The notes below the pieces were generated by a model. The model searched no databases and was not told the DNA's origin. It saw only the letters and a program-made list of their open reading frames with translations. From Muscardinus avellanarius (lineage: Eukaryota > Chordata > Mammalia > Rodentia > Gliridae), in contig OY726561.1 in the NCBI GenBank assembly GCA_963383645.1, forward strand, positions 25,462,826-25,526,825: 64,000 nucleotides of DNA, read 5' to 3'. This document shows positions 1 to 11,519 of the stretch, one piece after another; the stretch's first letter is position 1, and each line of letters begins with the position of its first letter. A program made the translations under genes and the position numbers.

Positions 1-30
1 TTCTCCATTTTTTAAAAATTCCTTTCTTTT

Positions 31-474
31 TTAATTTTTGCACTACTGGGGACTGAAACCAGGGACATTCTAACTACAAGCTACACGCCCAGCTCTATTT
101 TTTATTCTTTATTTTAAAACAGGATCTCGCCCGGTGGTGGTACAGGCTTGTAATCCCCGCGCTTGGGAGGCAGAGACAGGAGGATCTCCCAGGATCAAAG
201 ATAGCTGTGCTGCCTTAAGAGACCCTGTTTCCAAATTTAAAAAGTATAAAAATAGGTCTCTGAGTGTAGCTCGGAGGTAGGAGGGTTCCAGGAACCCCAG
301 TACCACCCAAACAAACAAACAAACAACACAACAACAACAAAAAAAAAAAAAAAACAGGATCTCAGTAGGTTGCAGAGTGCCTCACTAAGTAGCCTAAGCT
401 GGTTTTGAATCTGCAATTTTCCTTTCTCAGCCTCCCAAGCACGGGGATTACAAGCATGTACCACCAGGCCTGGT
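31..474 (-). repeat. Composite B1/ID-type SINE, split by a younger SINE
   Basis: The reverse complement reads as a 7SL-like head (at 421-474), an A-rich linker, and a tRNA-like tail (31-116). The copy is interrupted at 117-363 by a second SINE in the opposite direction. It is older and more diverged than the insert. Confidence 0.85.
129..350 (+). repeat. Composite SINE, short subtype B, nested
   Basis: It has a 7SL-like head, the diagnostic 'gccttaagagaccctg' junction, a tRNA-like right half ending 'ccaggaaccccagtacc', and a CAAA-rich to poly-A tail. It is flanked by copies of 'aaaacaggatctc' (117-128 and 351-363), the target duplication. It inserted just beside the A-rich linker of the older SINE. 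Confidence 0.9.
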
Positions 475-482
475 TCTCTGGC

Positions 483-747
483 TCTGTTTTATTTATTTAT
501 TTATTTATTTATTTAGTTAGTTAGTTAGTTAGTTATTTTTGCAGGTCTGGGGATGGAACCCAGGGGCCGTCGACCTCCGAGCCACACCCCCTGCCCTATT
601 TTTTATTCTTATTTTGAAACCAGGTCTCACTAAGTTGCAAAGGGCCTAAGTAGCTGAGGCTGTCCACGAAGCGGGATCCTCAGGTCTCAGTCTCCTGAAT
701 GCTGGGATTACAACCGTGCGCCACCACGCCCAGCTTCTGTTTTATTT
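483..747 (-). repeat. Composite SINE, subtype A, with target duplication
   Basis: The SINE is minus-strand, occupies about 495-735, and is flanked by 'tctgttttattt' at 483-494 and 736-747. Its A-tail has become a (TTTA)n/(GTTA)n microsatellite at 491-536. Confidence 0.88.
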
Positions 748-1850
748 TTAATTAATGCATAATAGGAATGGTGATGTAGCTAGATGGTAGAACATTTGCC
801 TAGAACGTACTATTTATATAGAGTTGAGTGTTATTGTGGCATAAGCAGACATGCACATTATATAATGTGATTAGTTTCACTCTCCTTTAGTTCCTTTTTC
901 TCTCTCCTCCTCCCTTCTGTTTATCCTCTCCTTTACCTCAAAAGTCTCACTTCTCCTTTTGTGACATTCTGCTTTTTTTTTTTTTCTCCTTGTTTTCATC
1001 TCTAGATCTCACATAAGAGAGAAAACAGAGGGCACTTGCCTTTCTTAGTCTGTATTTCAATTATACTATAAAACCATAGTAAATTTCTGATTTTAGGAAG
1101 CTGCTAAGATATTTTATTACTGCTATGGAAACAGACACATAGGTGTTATAAATGCACCATTAATATCCATATGTTCAACTCAAATATAAAAGACTTGATG
1201 CAAGATATCAGAGAGGGAATAAATCTAAAACATTCCTACCTTTGTCTAAGATGTGGTTGGCCCTCAGCAGTGTAGGTTGTCATTCTGAGGACCTGAGGCT
1301 CATACTTCTGAGCTAGTAGAAGAAGCTGGCCAGACTTCTGAAGAGACCTGGTGAAGTTAATACTGAAAGTACCAAAATAAACCAGAGATCAACATCAGCT
1401 GCTACTGTCAATGGTAGTGATTGGCAGGAAGAACAAGAAAACAAGATAAATTTTCATTTTCTACCCTTTTGCCGTTGTTCTTTATTAGCATAATGTAAGA
1501 AGAAGGTAGACGGTAGAAAGAAATATAACTTCCAATATCCCATCCATGGAATAAAAAATAAGTCATTGTTTTTAGATTTGAGAGAAATAATTTATCAACT
1601 GGAAGACAAATAAGCCAAGAGTTGAATTGAGACAGTAGGTGCCACTCCCTCTGATTGTGAACTTGTTCTTGTCAAGCCTGTCAATATTCCTCTGGCAGAA
1701 ATGCAAGAACAATATGCTTTGGGTTTTGGTCTCAGTGTCTATTTACTCTGTCTCTTCTCAGTCAGTGTCCTTGGCAAAGACTACTTTTTAATGTAGCTCA
1801 AGCTCTAAAGCCTAAAGTGATTTTTGCAAGATGTCAAATTTTGGCAAATT
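748..1850. other. No recognised feature
   Basis: AT-rich DNA. A pyrimidine-rich stretch at 880-1000 is the only notable composition. No convincing exon or repeat seen. Confidence 0.5.
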
Positions 1851-1852
1851 AA

Positions 1853-2046
1853 GCTAGGTGTGGTGGCACACGCTTGTAACTCCAGTATTTGAGAGGCTGA
1901 GACAGGAGGATAGCAGATGTGCAGCCAACCTCAGCTCACTTAAGCTCTCTGCAACTTAGTGAGGACATGTTTCAAAGTAAAGAATAAACAATAGGGCTGG
2001 GGTAAGCTCGAGATAGAATTTCAATTTCTAGTACCACAAAAAATAA
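1853..2046 (+). repeat. Composite SINE (diverged) with target duplication
   Basis: The head 'gctaggtgtggtggcacac' and tRNA-like tail are both recognisable. Near-identical 'aattttggcaaa' flanks lie at 1836-1852 and 2047-2062. Confidence 0.85.
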
Positions 2047-2240
2047 TAATTTTGGCAAAATTATCTTTTAGATCTATGATATTTTAGATAAATTTTAAAG
2101 TGGGTATATTTTAATGGAAGAATGATGCACAGACAAAACAAAAGCTTAAAATGGAATATCTGGAGAAAATGAAGAAGACCTAAATTTAAATGATGTAAAT
2201 GTTTTTATGCAGTAACAATTTTGTTTAAAATTGGCAATAT

Positions 2241-3031
2241 AGCAGGAAGATGGCGACCGAGAAAAGCGGGGCTTAAGAGCCCCACTAACAACCAATCTCC
2301 ATTACCACAAAATCAGCACCTTTCATAGCCAGAAAACACCATCACAAGAGAAACAAAAAAATCACCAGGCTCCAGAGAGAAAGCGGACTGAGAACAGAGC
2401 TCAGATCCACAGAGGAGATACACCGGCCTCATGCCCGAGGACACGGCAGCAGCACCATACTGCTGGCGGCAGCGGCGAATTCACCGGACGGCTACAGCAA
2501 GCCGAGGTGAGCTGCTGCGGAACAGCAAGGCGGGATTTCTCGCCGCAGGTAAAATCTAAAGCTCCCAGTGACTGAGCTCAGCACACGCTGCAGGGATTCA
2601 GAGTGGAAATCAAAACCAAGAAGAAATACGCCAGCCTCATGGCCGAGGGCGTAGCAGAGACGCCATATTGCCACCGGCGGCAGCAGCAGCGAATTCACCG
2701 AGTCCAGTACAGCTACATCTGCGTACTCAAGAACAGTGAGTCAAATTGCGGGCCACAGAGGAGAAATCCCAGTACTGTACTCCTTGGGACTTGACCCAGT
2801 GGGGGAGGGGCGGTGGCAGAGATATCACACCATAGGAGAACGTGCAACCTGGCACTACCCCCCACAGTCTAAAGCAGCCTCTATCGACTCTCTGGGTCGG
2901 AGACTCTGTGATACAACCCAGTAAAGGAGTAGTGGGGTCTGAGATACTACTGACTCGAGATCCAGAACACCTTAAGTGAAGTCATAGTGACCCAAGGGAA
3001 GAACCCAGAGAAGGCACAAACTTCCGAAATC
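2241..3031 (+). promoter_or_regulatory. L1 5' UTR / internal promoter region
   Basis: GC-rich relative to its surroundings. It carries a YY1-like motif at the very start, and a near-identical stretch lies upstream of the second ORF1 (62396-63139). Internal L1 promoters reside in this position; promoter activity here is inferred. Confidence 0.7.
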
Positions 3032-3949
3032 ATGGGAAAGAGGAATAATACTGGAGCAATGAATGCCCACAACCCCACAACATCAGAACCCGATAAAACA
3101 GAAAATCAGAGATTTCTAGAAGATCAAATCAGGAAAATAACTGTAGAAATAATAGAGGTGCTTCGAAAAGAACTCAGAGAGAGCCAAAAAGAGATAAAGG
3201 ATGCAATTAATGAAGTAAAGGCCTCAATTCAAAGCATGAACAACCGATTAGAACACATGGAGAACAGAATCTCGCTCGTAGAAGATGATCATTCCAAAAA
3301 TGAACGCATGGTTTCTAATCTAGGAAAAAATATCCGACAGCAGGAATCTGATATTGAAGAAATATGGGCCCATTTTAAGAGAGCTAACCTAAGAATAATT
3401 GGAATAGAGGAGGGAAAAGAAAGTGAAACCAAAGGGATCAACAATCTCTTCAAGGAAGTAATAGCAGAAAATTTTCCAAACATAGAGCAAGAGGTTGATA
3501 TACAGGTCCAGGAAACTTATAGAACTCCCTTTAGACAGGATCGGAGAAGAGGATCCCCATGCCACATAATTGTCAAAATGACCAATGTGGAAGCCAAGCA
3601 GAGATTCCTAAAGGCAACAAAAACAAAGGGCCAAGTGACATTCAGAGGCAAGCCAATTAGAATCACTCCAGACTTCCCAAACCAAGTCATGAGAGCCAGA
3701 AGGGCTTGGAGTAACATATTCCAAACTCTGAAAGAAAACAACTTCCAGCCAAAAATTTCCTACCCAGCAAAACTTTCTATCAAATTATATGGAGAAATAA
3801 GAAGCTTCCAGGACAAACAGAAACTGAAGGAATTTATGTCTTCAAAACCAGCACTAGAGAAAATACTCAAAGAGATTAACTACAAAGAAGAAATAGGTAA
3901 CACACACCAGAACCAGAGAAACAAGAGTTTCCATCCAACATTCAACTAA
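3032..3949 (+). CDS. L1 ORF1: L1 ORF1 protein (ORF1p), intact, 305 aa
   Basis: LINE-1 ORF1p is a trimeric RNA-binding and nucleic-acid chaperone protein that coats L1 RNA in cytoplasmic RNPs and is needed for retrotransposition. The frame is uninterrupted. In order it shows a basic, polar N-terminus; a heptad-rich coiled coil (about residues 26-113, with repeated E/K/I/L spacing); an RRM (about 118-210, with 'NLRIIGI' and 'HIIVKM' as RNP2- and RNP1-like strands); and the C-terminal domain (about 211-285, with 'ITPDF', a basic 'RARRAW' stretch and 'YPAKL'). I start at the ATG at 3032, which has A at -3 and G at +4. The frame is open upstream to 2987 but without an ATG. Length is close to the 300-380 aa usual for the family. 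No ORF2 follows: homology to sense L1 stops just after the stop codon. The neighbouring copy at 63140 is very similar, so both come from a recently active subfamily. Confidence 0.93.
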   Translation: MGKRNNTGAMNAHNPTTSEPDKTENQRFLEDQIRKITVEIIEVLRKELRESQKEIKDAINEVKASIQSMNNRLEHMENRISLVEDDHSKNERMVSNLGKNIRQQESDIEEIWAHFKRANLRIIGIEEGKESETKGINNLFKEVIAENFPNIEQEVDIQVQETYRTPFRQDRRRGSPCHIIVKMTNVEAKQRFLKATKTKGQVTFRGKPIRITPDFPNQVMRARRAWSNIFQTLKENNFQPKISYPAKLSIKLYGEIRSFQDKQKLKEFMSSKPALEKILKEINYKEEIGNTHQNQRNKSFHPTFN

Positions 3950-4847
3950 GATTGGTTATCTGTGGAGATTCATTACTTATGTTAGTCTTTTACCTATCTC
4001 TAAATGGTATTGTTTGCCTTTATTGTTGTTAATTTTTAGGATTTCTAGTTGGAATATTAATATACCTTCAGATATAGCATTTGGAAATATTTTATCCCAT
4101 TTTATTAGTAACTGTTAACTCTGTTTACATTGTCTTTGGATATACAATATTTTTTTTATTTTTTAGGGAGTTTGTATACACTTCTATTGCCTGTGCCATT
4201 GAAATCATAACCAAGAAATCACTGCCAATTTCAATGTTGTGAGGTTTTATGACCCAGATTTTCTCCTAAAAGTTTATATTCAAGATTTATATTTAGGTCT
4301 TTTATCTATTTTGAGTTAATATTTGTATATGGGATTAGGTAAGGGTCCAACTTTATTCTTTTCCATGTAATTATTATGTTTCAACAATATTTAGTTAAAA
4401 GATTATTATTTCCACCACCAAATGTTCGTGGAAACCTTGTCAAAAATAACTTGACAATATAGGGAAGAATTTAGCTCTAGGCTTTTATTTAACTCCACTG
4501 GTTTATATATCTGCCTTTAGAATAGTACTACACTGTTTCAATTATTGTAGCTTTATATGGTTTGAAATCAGAAAATATATATCTTCTAGCTTTGTTCTTT
4601 TTCAAGATCGTTTTGGGTATCTAGAGTCCATATTTCATATTAGGATAGATTTTTTTTCTGAAAAATAAATATATAAATATATGATAGTTTCACCTAAAAA
4701 ATAGAAAAAAATATTATCTGGTAAGAAAGAAAGTAAAAAGAAATATTGAAATGTTATATTTAAGTCATCAAAAGCTTGATATCAGACAAATGAAACTCTT
4801 CTGTGAGATTATCATTTTTAATTTTGGATAAATTGCTATAATACTAG
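3950..4847. other. Non-L1-sense block replacing ORF2
   Basis: About 900 bp lies between the ORF1 stop and the L1 3' UTR end. It contains an ancient antisense L1 fragment (about 4020-4680) flanked by AT-rich DNA that I do not recognise. No endonuclease or reverse transcriptase coding is seen in sense. Confidence 0.65.
4020..4680 (-). repeat. Ancient L1 ORF2 fragment, antisense
   Basis: The plus strand reads as reversed old mammalian L1 ORF2, with landmarks such as 'ttttgagttaatatttgta' and 'gtaagggtccaactttattc'. It is highly diverged with no open frame. Confidence 0.75.
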
Positions 4848-5030
4848 ATGTCAACCACTAAGCCAAGCATGGGAGGGAGGGATGGGGAGAGGAAGGGGTG
4901 GGGATCGGGTGGGGGCTGATTGGGCGATGTGTACATTTATGTCTACAAAAGTTTGTATCCCACTATGATGTATGAATACAGTGCACCAATAAAAAAATAA
5001 AATTAAAAAAAAATAAAATTGGCAAGATAT

Positions 5031-6169
5031 ATGCAAGTCAGTAAGTGACAAAGATTACGGTGTCTTGAAGTGTAGGGACCACGTGATGTCATGATTAAGG
5101 TGCAGCACATTTGTGATTTGCATAGCATTATCTTTCTGATAAAATATTGAACTTATGTAAAATTTAAATAAAAGATTGCTTCAAATACAGTATACAAGTT
5201 AAAAATGATTAATCATCAGACCTTTAGGAAATTCATGTAATTACTCAAAGGCTGAGTTTTCTCACATAATTAAAAGGCAATTGTATCACTAACAAAACAT
5301 ATGACATATGACATAGTTCAGATTTCATAGTCAAAAGGCATAATTATTTTAAAAATACCAAAACTGCCATAAATATAAAGCAAATTTTTCAGATTAAGTA
5401 AAAGAAAGTAAAAATATTGTATATTGTAATATATATTAAATAAAATTATGCTTTTTTCTTTTCATATTTCTGAACTCCTCTGCATCATTTATTATTTTAT
5501 ATCTTATTTTAGTAAAATTTTCTTAACAGTTAGGGGTCCATATATGTGCCCACCATCATGCAGGTAAACAGACAACCCTTCTTTCCCAAGAAATAAATAA
5601 AAGTCTCAGGATAGTCTGTGATTGGGCCATACACTTTCACATGCACTTTTGGAACAAATGTCATGCAAAAGGGCATATCATGTGATTGGCTAAAAGTGTG
5701 AGAGGAAATGTGAGTTTTGATAATAAAATGTTCTTTTACTTGTATGCAATTGTCTTGGCTTTATCTTGCTCTTTCTATATTCTTGGTTTTTAGCCAGTTT
5801 TCCTTCAAGTTACTGATATAACTACCAATGTCTTTGAACTCACTTTATTACATCACAAATTTGAAAGAAGCAAGAACTGATTTTCCATAAGATAATTAAA
5901 AACTCAAGATTTTATTCTTATTTAACAAACTTAATTCATGTGAAATAAATTTCACTTACATTACATTGGGGGTAACAGTATTTCTGATTGGCTTGGGTCG
6001 ATCACCAACAACTATAGAGTTGCATGTAAAATCAATCTAGGTAGCTCTGCTTGTTGAGAAATAGAGCCAGGAGAGATAACCATGTTATCATCGCAACTTT
6101 GTATGTGAGCAGTGACTACAAAAGTAATTGTGTTCTTCAACTTTCTTTTACTATGGAAAACTCTTGAAG
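5031..6169. other. No recognised feature
   Basis: AT-rich unique-looking DNA; no coding potential or identifiable repeat. Confidence 0.5.
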
Positions 6170-6340
6170 ATAAATCAAATAAAAAGGAGAAAAGGTATAT
6201 ACTGGCTCATGGTTTAGGAGGTTTCAAACTATAATTACATGACCTGTTAGGTCTGTGGTAGCAAGGTATTTCATGGTGAGATTGCATGGTAGAAAAAAAT
6301 CTACTTACCTTCTTGCAGTAGGGAAGCAAAGAGGATCAAT
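6170..6340 (-). repeat. Old MaLR-type LTR fragment
   Basis: It resembles the reverse complement of a mammalian ERVL-MaLR LTR ('aaaaggagaaaag', 'actggctcatggttta', 'gtagcaaggtatttcatgg'). It shares its family with the plus-strand copy at 57335-57712. Only the 3' half is present. Confidence 0.5.
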
Positions 6341-6405
6341 AATAATGTACAAAATAATAAAACAGAGTAACTATTCCAGAAATAGAGCAGCACAAATATT
6401 AACTA

Positions 6406-6614
6406 GTTTTTTGTGGTACTAGGGGATGGAACCCAGGGGCTTTCTACCTCTGGGCTACATCCCCAGCCCTATTTTATACTTTATTTGGAAACAGGGTCTC
6501 ACTAAGTTGATGAGAGCCTCACTAAGTAGCTTAGCCTGGCTTCGAATCTGTGTGATTCTCCTGTCTCAGCCTCCCAAGCGCTGGGATTACAAGCATGCAC
6601 CACCACGCCCAGCC
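6406..6614 (-). repeat. Composite SINE, subtype C
   Basis: Reads in reverse from the head at 6614 to the tRNA-like tail with box-B-like 'ggatggaaccc' at about 6424. It carries the subtype C 'gagagcctcactaagtagc' segment. Confidence 0.88.
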
Positions 6615-6850
6615 AATTTTAATACATTTTTAACAAAAGGAAAAAGTAGTCTAATGGAGAAAACACAGGTTTTTTTTTTTTTTTCATAAAATGATTGTGG
6701 AGGTTGTGGATTTGAAAGTAAATAAGCTAAATTCACACCTTATATGTTTTTCACAAAAATTAATTCAAAAGGGCCCATAGATATAAAGAATGTAATAAGG
6801 TAACCAATTATTATTTTTCTACAACATACTACATTTAAAATTAAAAACTA

Positions 6851-7070
6851 GCTGGGAGTGATGGTACACACCTGTGATACCAGTACTTGGAAGGCTGAGA
6901 CAGGAAAATCACAGGTTCCAAGACAGCCTCATTAAGCAGTGAGATTCTCATCAATCTAGCAAAACCCTGTTTCAAAATAAAACATTAAAAAAAATAGGTT
7001 GGTGGTGTAAGATGGAGGTAGAATGCCACTGGGTTCAATTTCTAGTAACACAAAATAAATAAATATAAAG
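6851..7070 (+). repeat. Composite SINE (diverged) with 11-bp target duplication
   Basis: Flanked by 'attaaaaacta' at 6840-6850 and 7071-7081. Both halves are recognisable but degraded. Confidence 0.87.
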
Positions 7071-7169
7071 ATTAAAAACTACAAATCTCTACAAGAAAAT
7101 ATACAAAAAAATCTATATGGTGTTGTGTTTGATAATGACATTTTTGATACCACCTCAAAAGTACTATCC

Positions 7170-7400
7170 ATAAAAAGAAAAATAATAGAGGGGAAACCTC
7201 AGCAAAGCTGAAATGGAAGGGTAGGAGACAAAGAAGGCTGAGGTTGATTAATGGAGGAGCTACATTCGAATATGTGTAAAAGCATGAATGTACATGGACA
7301 CTCATTGTTGGGGGGAAGGGTAGCAGAGGAAGAGGGCACCAAGCAGAGTAGGAATGTATTCCATTTTCAATATGATCCACATAAAATTAAAAAATTAAAA
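7170..7400 (+). mobile_element. L1 3' end, subfamily B
   Basis: Severely 5'-truncated. It ends with 'caatatgatccacataaaa' and an A/T tail, the same 3' UTR as at 27500-27795 and (reversed) 17815-18085 and 40809-41173. Confidence 0.8.
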
Positions 7401-7439
7401 ATTAAAAAATAATTTGTGCCATATAATGTTAGAAACTTA

Positions 7440-7900
7440 TCTATTATGGAAGACAGTGTTAAGAGAATTTAAAAACAAATAATAGATTGAAAGACAAATC
7501 TTGAAAAATACATATTAGATAAAGTACTGATAACTAAAATATATTAAAAATCTCTTAAAACTCAAAAACAGCAACAGAATCACAACCAACTCAATTTAAA
7601 ATGGAATAAGTATATAAACATAAGTTATCAAAAAAGATACAGATAGAAAATAAACATTTGGGATGTTCTATAGCACATGCCATCAGGGAAATAAAAAGTA
7701 AAACATTATGAGACAAAGTTACATATATAGAAAGCTAAACTCCAAACTACTAATATTTGAGAAAGATGTGGATTAAAAGAAACACTAATTTTTTTTTTTT
7801 GGTGAAAATAGTCAACTGCTTTGGAATGATTATATATTGTCATTACAGTGTTGCAGAAATTGAATATAGAAGAAACTTCAGATTAGTTGAGCATTTTTAA
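7440..7900 (+). repeat. Ancient L1 ORF2 fragment
   Basis: Diverged L1 ORF2 3' region ('caaccaactcaatttaaaat', 'gagaaagatgtgga'). Many stops and indels. Confidence 0.65.
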
Positions 7901-8668
7901 CATGAACGTGTGTTAGATTTTGTTAAATCTCAAAATTTTGATTTTTGAATATTTAAAAATTACTGTACCATTGAATAAGTGTTTTTAATCCTACTTATAA
8001 AATTTTAAAATATTGAGTGCATTCCTCTTTCCAAAGAAAGTATTAATATTATTTAGAATAGAAATACATCTTTAAGTGTTCTTAAGTATCTAATGAGTTT
8101 CTCCAAGTATAATTGTTGAGAATATTCTAGGTTTATGTTAGAATAACTAAATTTACTTTTTTCACACACAAAAACTCAAATAAGTATCAGAATTAGATTT
8201 ACTTTAAATATAGTTAACTGTACTTTCTCATAACAGTCTACTAATTGTGTAGTTCAACTGCATTCTTAATCCCTTTCACTGAAATTCAGATAGTGTCTGC
8301 TAAGTGTTTTGATTGTTACGTATGAAGAGTATTTGCATTCACTAAGAAAGTCATGCAGAGAATTGATCTTGATGAAGTTATCTGGCTCGTGCCCAGAAAA
8401 TGAATCAAACAACTAATTTCTATATATGCCTTTATCTTGAATGGCTTTTTAACTAGAATTTCAGATGTACCCATGACTTCCTAGGGACACAAGCTTCCAC
8501 ACAGAAACTAAGCAATTATAAAGCATCTCTATGTCTATCATTCATAGGATTGCTGATTGTCTCTACTCATTCTCCCCATACCAAAGCTTATAAACATCAT
8601 GCAAGCACAACGAAAATAACATTTTTATTCAAATCAATACATTTATTTTCTATCATGTCAAACCTTGA
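7901..8668. other. No recognised feature
   Basis: AT-rich, unique-looking; nothing supported. Confidence 0.5.
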
Positions 8669-8892
8669 TTTTTTTTTTTTTTTTTTTTTTTTGCAGGTCT
8701 GGGGATGGAACCTAGAGGCATTTGACCTTTGAACTATACTCCCTGCCCAATTTTTTATTCTTAATTTTGAAACAGGGTCTCACTGAGTTGCAGAGGGCCT
8801 CACTAAGTAGCTGAGGCTGTCTGCAAACCACGATCCTCCAGTCTCCACCTCCCAAATGCTGGGATTACAAGCATGCGCCACCATACCCGGCT
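8669..8892 (-). repeat. Composite SINE, subtype A
   Basis: A 24-nt poly-T (tail) at 8669 leads into the reversed tRNA-like half and the 7SL head ending at 8892. Imperfect flanks around 'aaaccttgat' and 'aagctttgat'. Confidence 0.88.
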
Positions 8893-9073
8893 AAGCTTTG
8901 ATCTTGAAATTGCTAATTTTGCTTTGATTTTTCCAATTTTTGGAGTACTGTTTCATATCTATAGCTTATTTTTCTATCATCTCTAAATATTTAATATTTT
9001 AAAAAATAATACCATACGTTTTAAATGTTTGAGAACACGTTAGTGAATAAGATGTATATATAAAAAATAAATT

Positions 9074-9280
9074 GTCTTGTGTGGTGGCACATGCCTGCAT
9101 TACCAGTGCTTGGGAAGTTGAGACAGGAAGATTACAGGTTCAAGGCTAGCCTCAGCAAATTAGCAAGGCCCTGTTTAAAAAATAAAAAGGACTGGGTGTG
9201 TGGCTTTGAGCTACATACAATGCTACTTGGCTCAATCCTCAATATAAAAAACAAACCACCACCACCTACAACAAAAACTT
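9074..9280 (+). repeat. Composite SINE, diverged
   Basis: The head 'gtgtggtggcacatgcctg' and a degraded right half ending in a CAA/CCA-rich tail. Confidence 0.75.
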
Positions 9281-9488
9281 CAGTAATTGTGGATTCCTGG
9301 TATAATGGATAAGACTTTCATACAGTTTGTTTGACTTGGTTTACAAGATAAGTCTTCATAAATTATTTTTTGATATATTTGGAAATTTATACTCAACAAG
9401 ATAAAAAGTCTCAGTCTGAGAAAAACACAGTGGCATCTACTTGTAAGAATAAGAGGAGTGAAGATTTATCAATTTCTTTCTATTCTTT

Positions 9489-9917
9489 TTTTTCCCCTCA
9501 AAGTGGAAAAAAATTGAACTCAGGGTCCATCTACTTCTGAGATGTACCTCAAGCCATATTTTATTTTTAATTTAAAATTTTTTTAAAATTTTTATGTTTA
9601 TTTTTTACTGGTACTGGGGTTCCTGGAAACCCTTCTACCTCCAGGCTACACCCCCAGACCTATTTTTTATATTTTTATTTGGAAACAGGGTCTCTTAAGC
9701 CAGAGGGGTTGGCTTCGAACATGTGCGATCCTCCTTTCTCTGCCTCTCAAGTGCAGGGATTACAAGTGTACGCCACCACATCTGGCACATATTTTATTTT
9801 TATTTGGAAACAGGGTCTCATGAAGTTTCCGAAAGCCTCACTAAGTTGCTGAGGCTAGCCTCTATACTGTGATCCTCCTGTTTACAGAGGTTATGGGCAT
9901 GGGTCACCAAAACTTGC
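9489..9917 (-). repeat. Older composite SINE split by a younger one
   Basis: The tRNA-like part lies at 9489-9569 and the 7SL-like part at 9788-9917. The gap is the subtype B SINE at 9570-9787, again in the linker. Confidence 0.8.
9570..9787 (-). repeat. Composite SINE, subtype B, nested
   Basis: Reversed subtype B with 'cagggtctcttaagccag'. Flanked by 'catattttattttta' at 9555-9569 and 9788-9802. Confidence 0.85.
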
Positions 9918-9992
9918 TTTAATTTTTTTCATACATCTTTATATCTATTCTTTATTTTCTGCTAAAATATTCTTGTCAAAACTATTTTTCTT

Positions 9993-10216
9993 GCCAGGCT
10001 TGGTGGCGCATGCTTGTAATCCCAGCATTTGGGAGGCTGAGACCTGAGGATCACAGTTCGCAGACAGCCTCAGCTACTTAGTGAGGCCCTCTGCAAATCA
10101 GTGAGACCCGGTTTCAAAATAAAGAATAAAAAAATAGGGCAAGGCGTGTAGCTCGGAGGCCAAATGCCCCTGGGTTCCATCCCTGACCCGCAAAAAAATT
10201 TTTTAAATAAAAAAAT
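9993..10216 (+). repeat. Composite SINE, subtype A, 14-bp target duplication
   Basis: Nearly full copy. 'aaactatttttctt' repeats exactly at 9978-9992 and 10217-10230. Confidence 0.92.
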
Positions 10217-10249
10217 AAACTATTTTTCTTTGTGTCAGTCATATTTTTT

Positions 10250-10453
10250 TATGTGTGTTTGATATTCAGAGTTGAATCCAAGGGCATTGTACAACACAGT
10301 TACACCCCTATTCTATTTTATTTTTATTTTTGAAATTGGTTTGCCAAACATTGATGAGAGTCTTGGCACTTGCTGAGAACATCCTGGAACTTGTGATCCT
10401 CCTGTCTCAAGCCTCCCAAGTGCTGAGATTTCAGGCATGCACCACCAACCTAG
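10250..10453 (-). repeat. Composite SINE, diverged
   Basis: Reversed tRNA-like and 7SL-like halves with many substitutions. Confidence 0.75.
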
Positions 10454-10489
10454 ATCTTGGTTAGAATTTTTGAAGCTGGAATCCAAAAC

Positions 10490-10830
10490 AACTGACCACA
10501 CAATTCAGAAGATAAAATATTTTTTAGTTTGGGGATATTTATAGGTTCAGAGGGGAAAAGCACAAGTGTCTGCTCTCACATCATCACTGTCAGAGGGAAG
10601 ACCAAAAATCAAGAGAATTCAGAGACCAAAACATAATCTAAAGATGCCCCTTAAGGGACCTGCCTTCTCCAGTTACATCTACCTGCCTACGTTACAGCCC
10701 AGTGAATCCATTACAATGGATTTATATATTAATGAGATTACAACCCTCATCACTTAAGTATGTTATTAAGACATGAGCTATTTAGGAAACATTCTACATC
10801 TAACCATAATATTCTCACACCTTCACAATG
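10490..10830 (-). repeat. Old MaLR (MLT1-like) LTR remnant
   Basis: Phrases such as 'agtgaatccatta', 'gagattacaaccctcatcac' and the terminal 'ctaaccataa' match reversed mammalian MaLR LTRs from memory. The family assignment is tentative. Confidence 0.45.
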
Positions 10831-11329
10831 TCTCTTGAGCATTGCAGCAGATTTATCTTTCTTATTCTGATTATGATAGGTATATATTCAAAATATATAT
10901 TCCATTGCCTATAATAAATCACCAATAATTCCTGATGATTAAGGTGTTTAAAAATTGGTTTAGCCTACTTTTAAGCTGGACTGTTGTATTCTATTTTTCA
11001 AGATGATAAAACTATTATTTACTGTATAATATTGAACTATTTTAAGATTTTTTTACTGCTAAAATAGTTTTTATCAAAATGAAATTAGTTTCCTTTATTC
11101 TTTTCACATTTCCAAATATGCTTTCATTAAATTAAATCAAATAACTACCTTTTATGCAAGCCTTTTCAATTCTCTGAACTTTGAAACTCAGTCTTAATGT
11201 AAATTCTATAGGACTTGTTAAAATTTTTAATAAGAAAAAATCTCTTGAGATGGTTTTTATAAGATAAATTTTCTCTGATATTATCTTATCAGTTAATTTT
11301 TGGATATAAAAACAATAACAAACAAAAAA
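10831..11329. other. No recognised feature
   Basis: AT-rich; nothing supported. Confidence 0.5.
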
Positions 11330-11519
11330 GTGAAAATAAACAAGTGAGAATAAATCTGCAAAACAAAACAGAAAAACAAAAAGACAATCTATGGAATATT
11401 AAAAAATATTTTCAAAACATTTATTAAGTGAGGAATTTACCTCTAAAATACATGAAGAATTCACACAGCTCAATCTCAAAATAAACCAAATACCACAGGT
11501 AAAAGGATAGAAAAAAAAT

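Larger units (their letters stand above)
2241..5014 (+). mobile_element. Chimeric L1: 5' UTR + ORF1 + foreign middle + L1 3' end
   Basis: The element opens with a YY1-like 'gaagatggcgac' (about 2246-2257), a start typical of L1 promoters. It then has a GC-rich 5' UTR of about 790 bp, an intact ORF1, and at 4848-5014 an L1 3' UTR end of the same family seen elsewhere in the window, plus an A-rich tail. Flanks 'aaaattggcaatat' (2227-2240) and 'aaaattggcaagatat' (5015-5030) look like one target duplication with a 2-bp indel. ORF2 is absent; 3950-4847 is not sense L1 and includes an old antisense L1 piece. It could instead be two unrelated insertions whose flanks match by chance. Confidence 0.7.

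Noticed and set aside
1853..2046. tRNA gene in SINE right halves (here and elsewhere)
   Set aside because: Box A/B-like motifs are present, but the arms do not fold as a complete tRNA and each lies inside a dimeric SINE.
2987..3031. Upstream extension of the L1 ORF1 frame
   Set aside because: The frame is open but begins at GTG. The first ATG is at 3032 in good context, and mammalian ORF1 starts at ATG.
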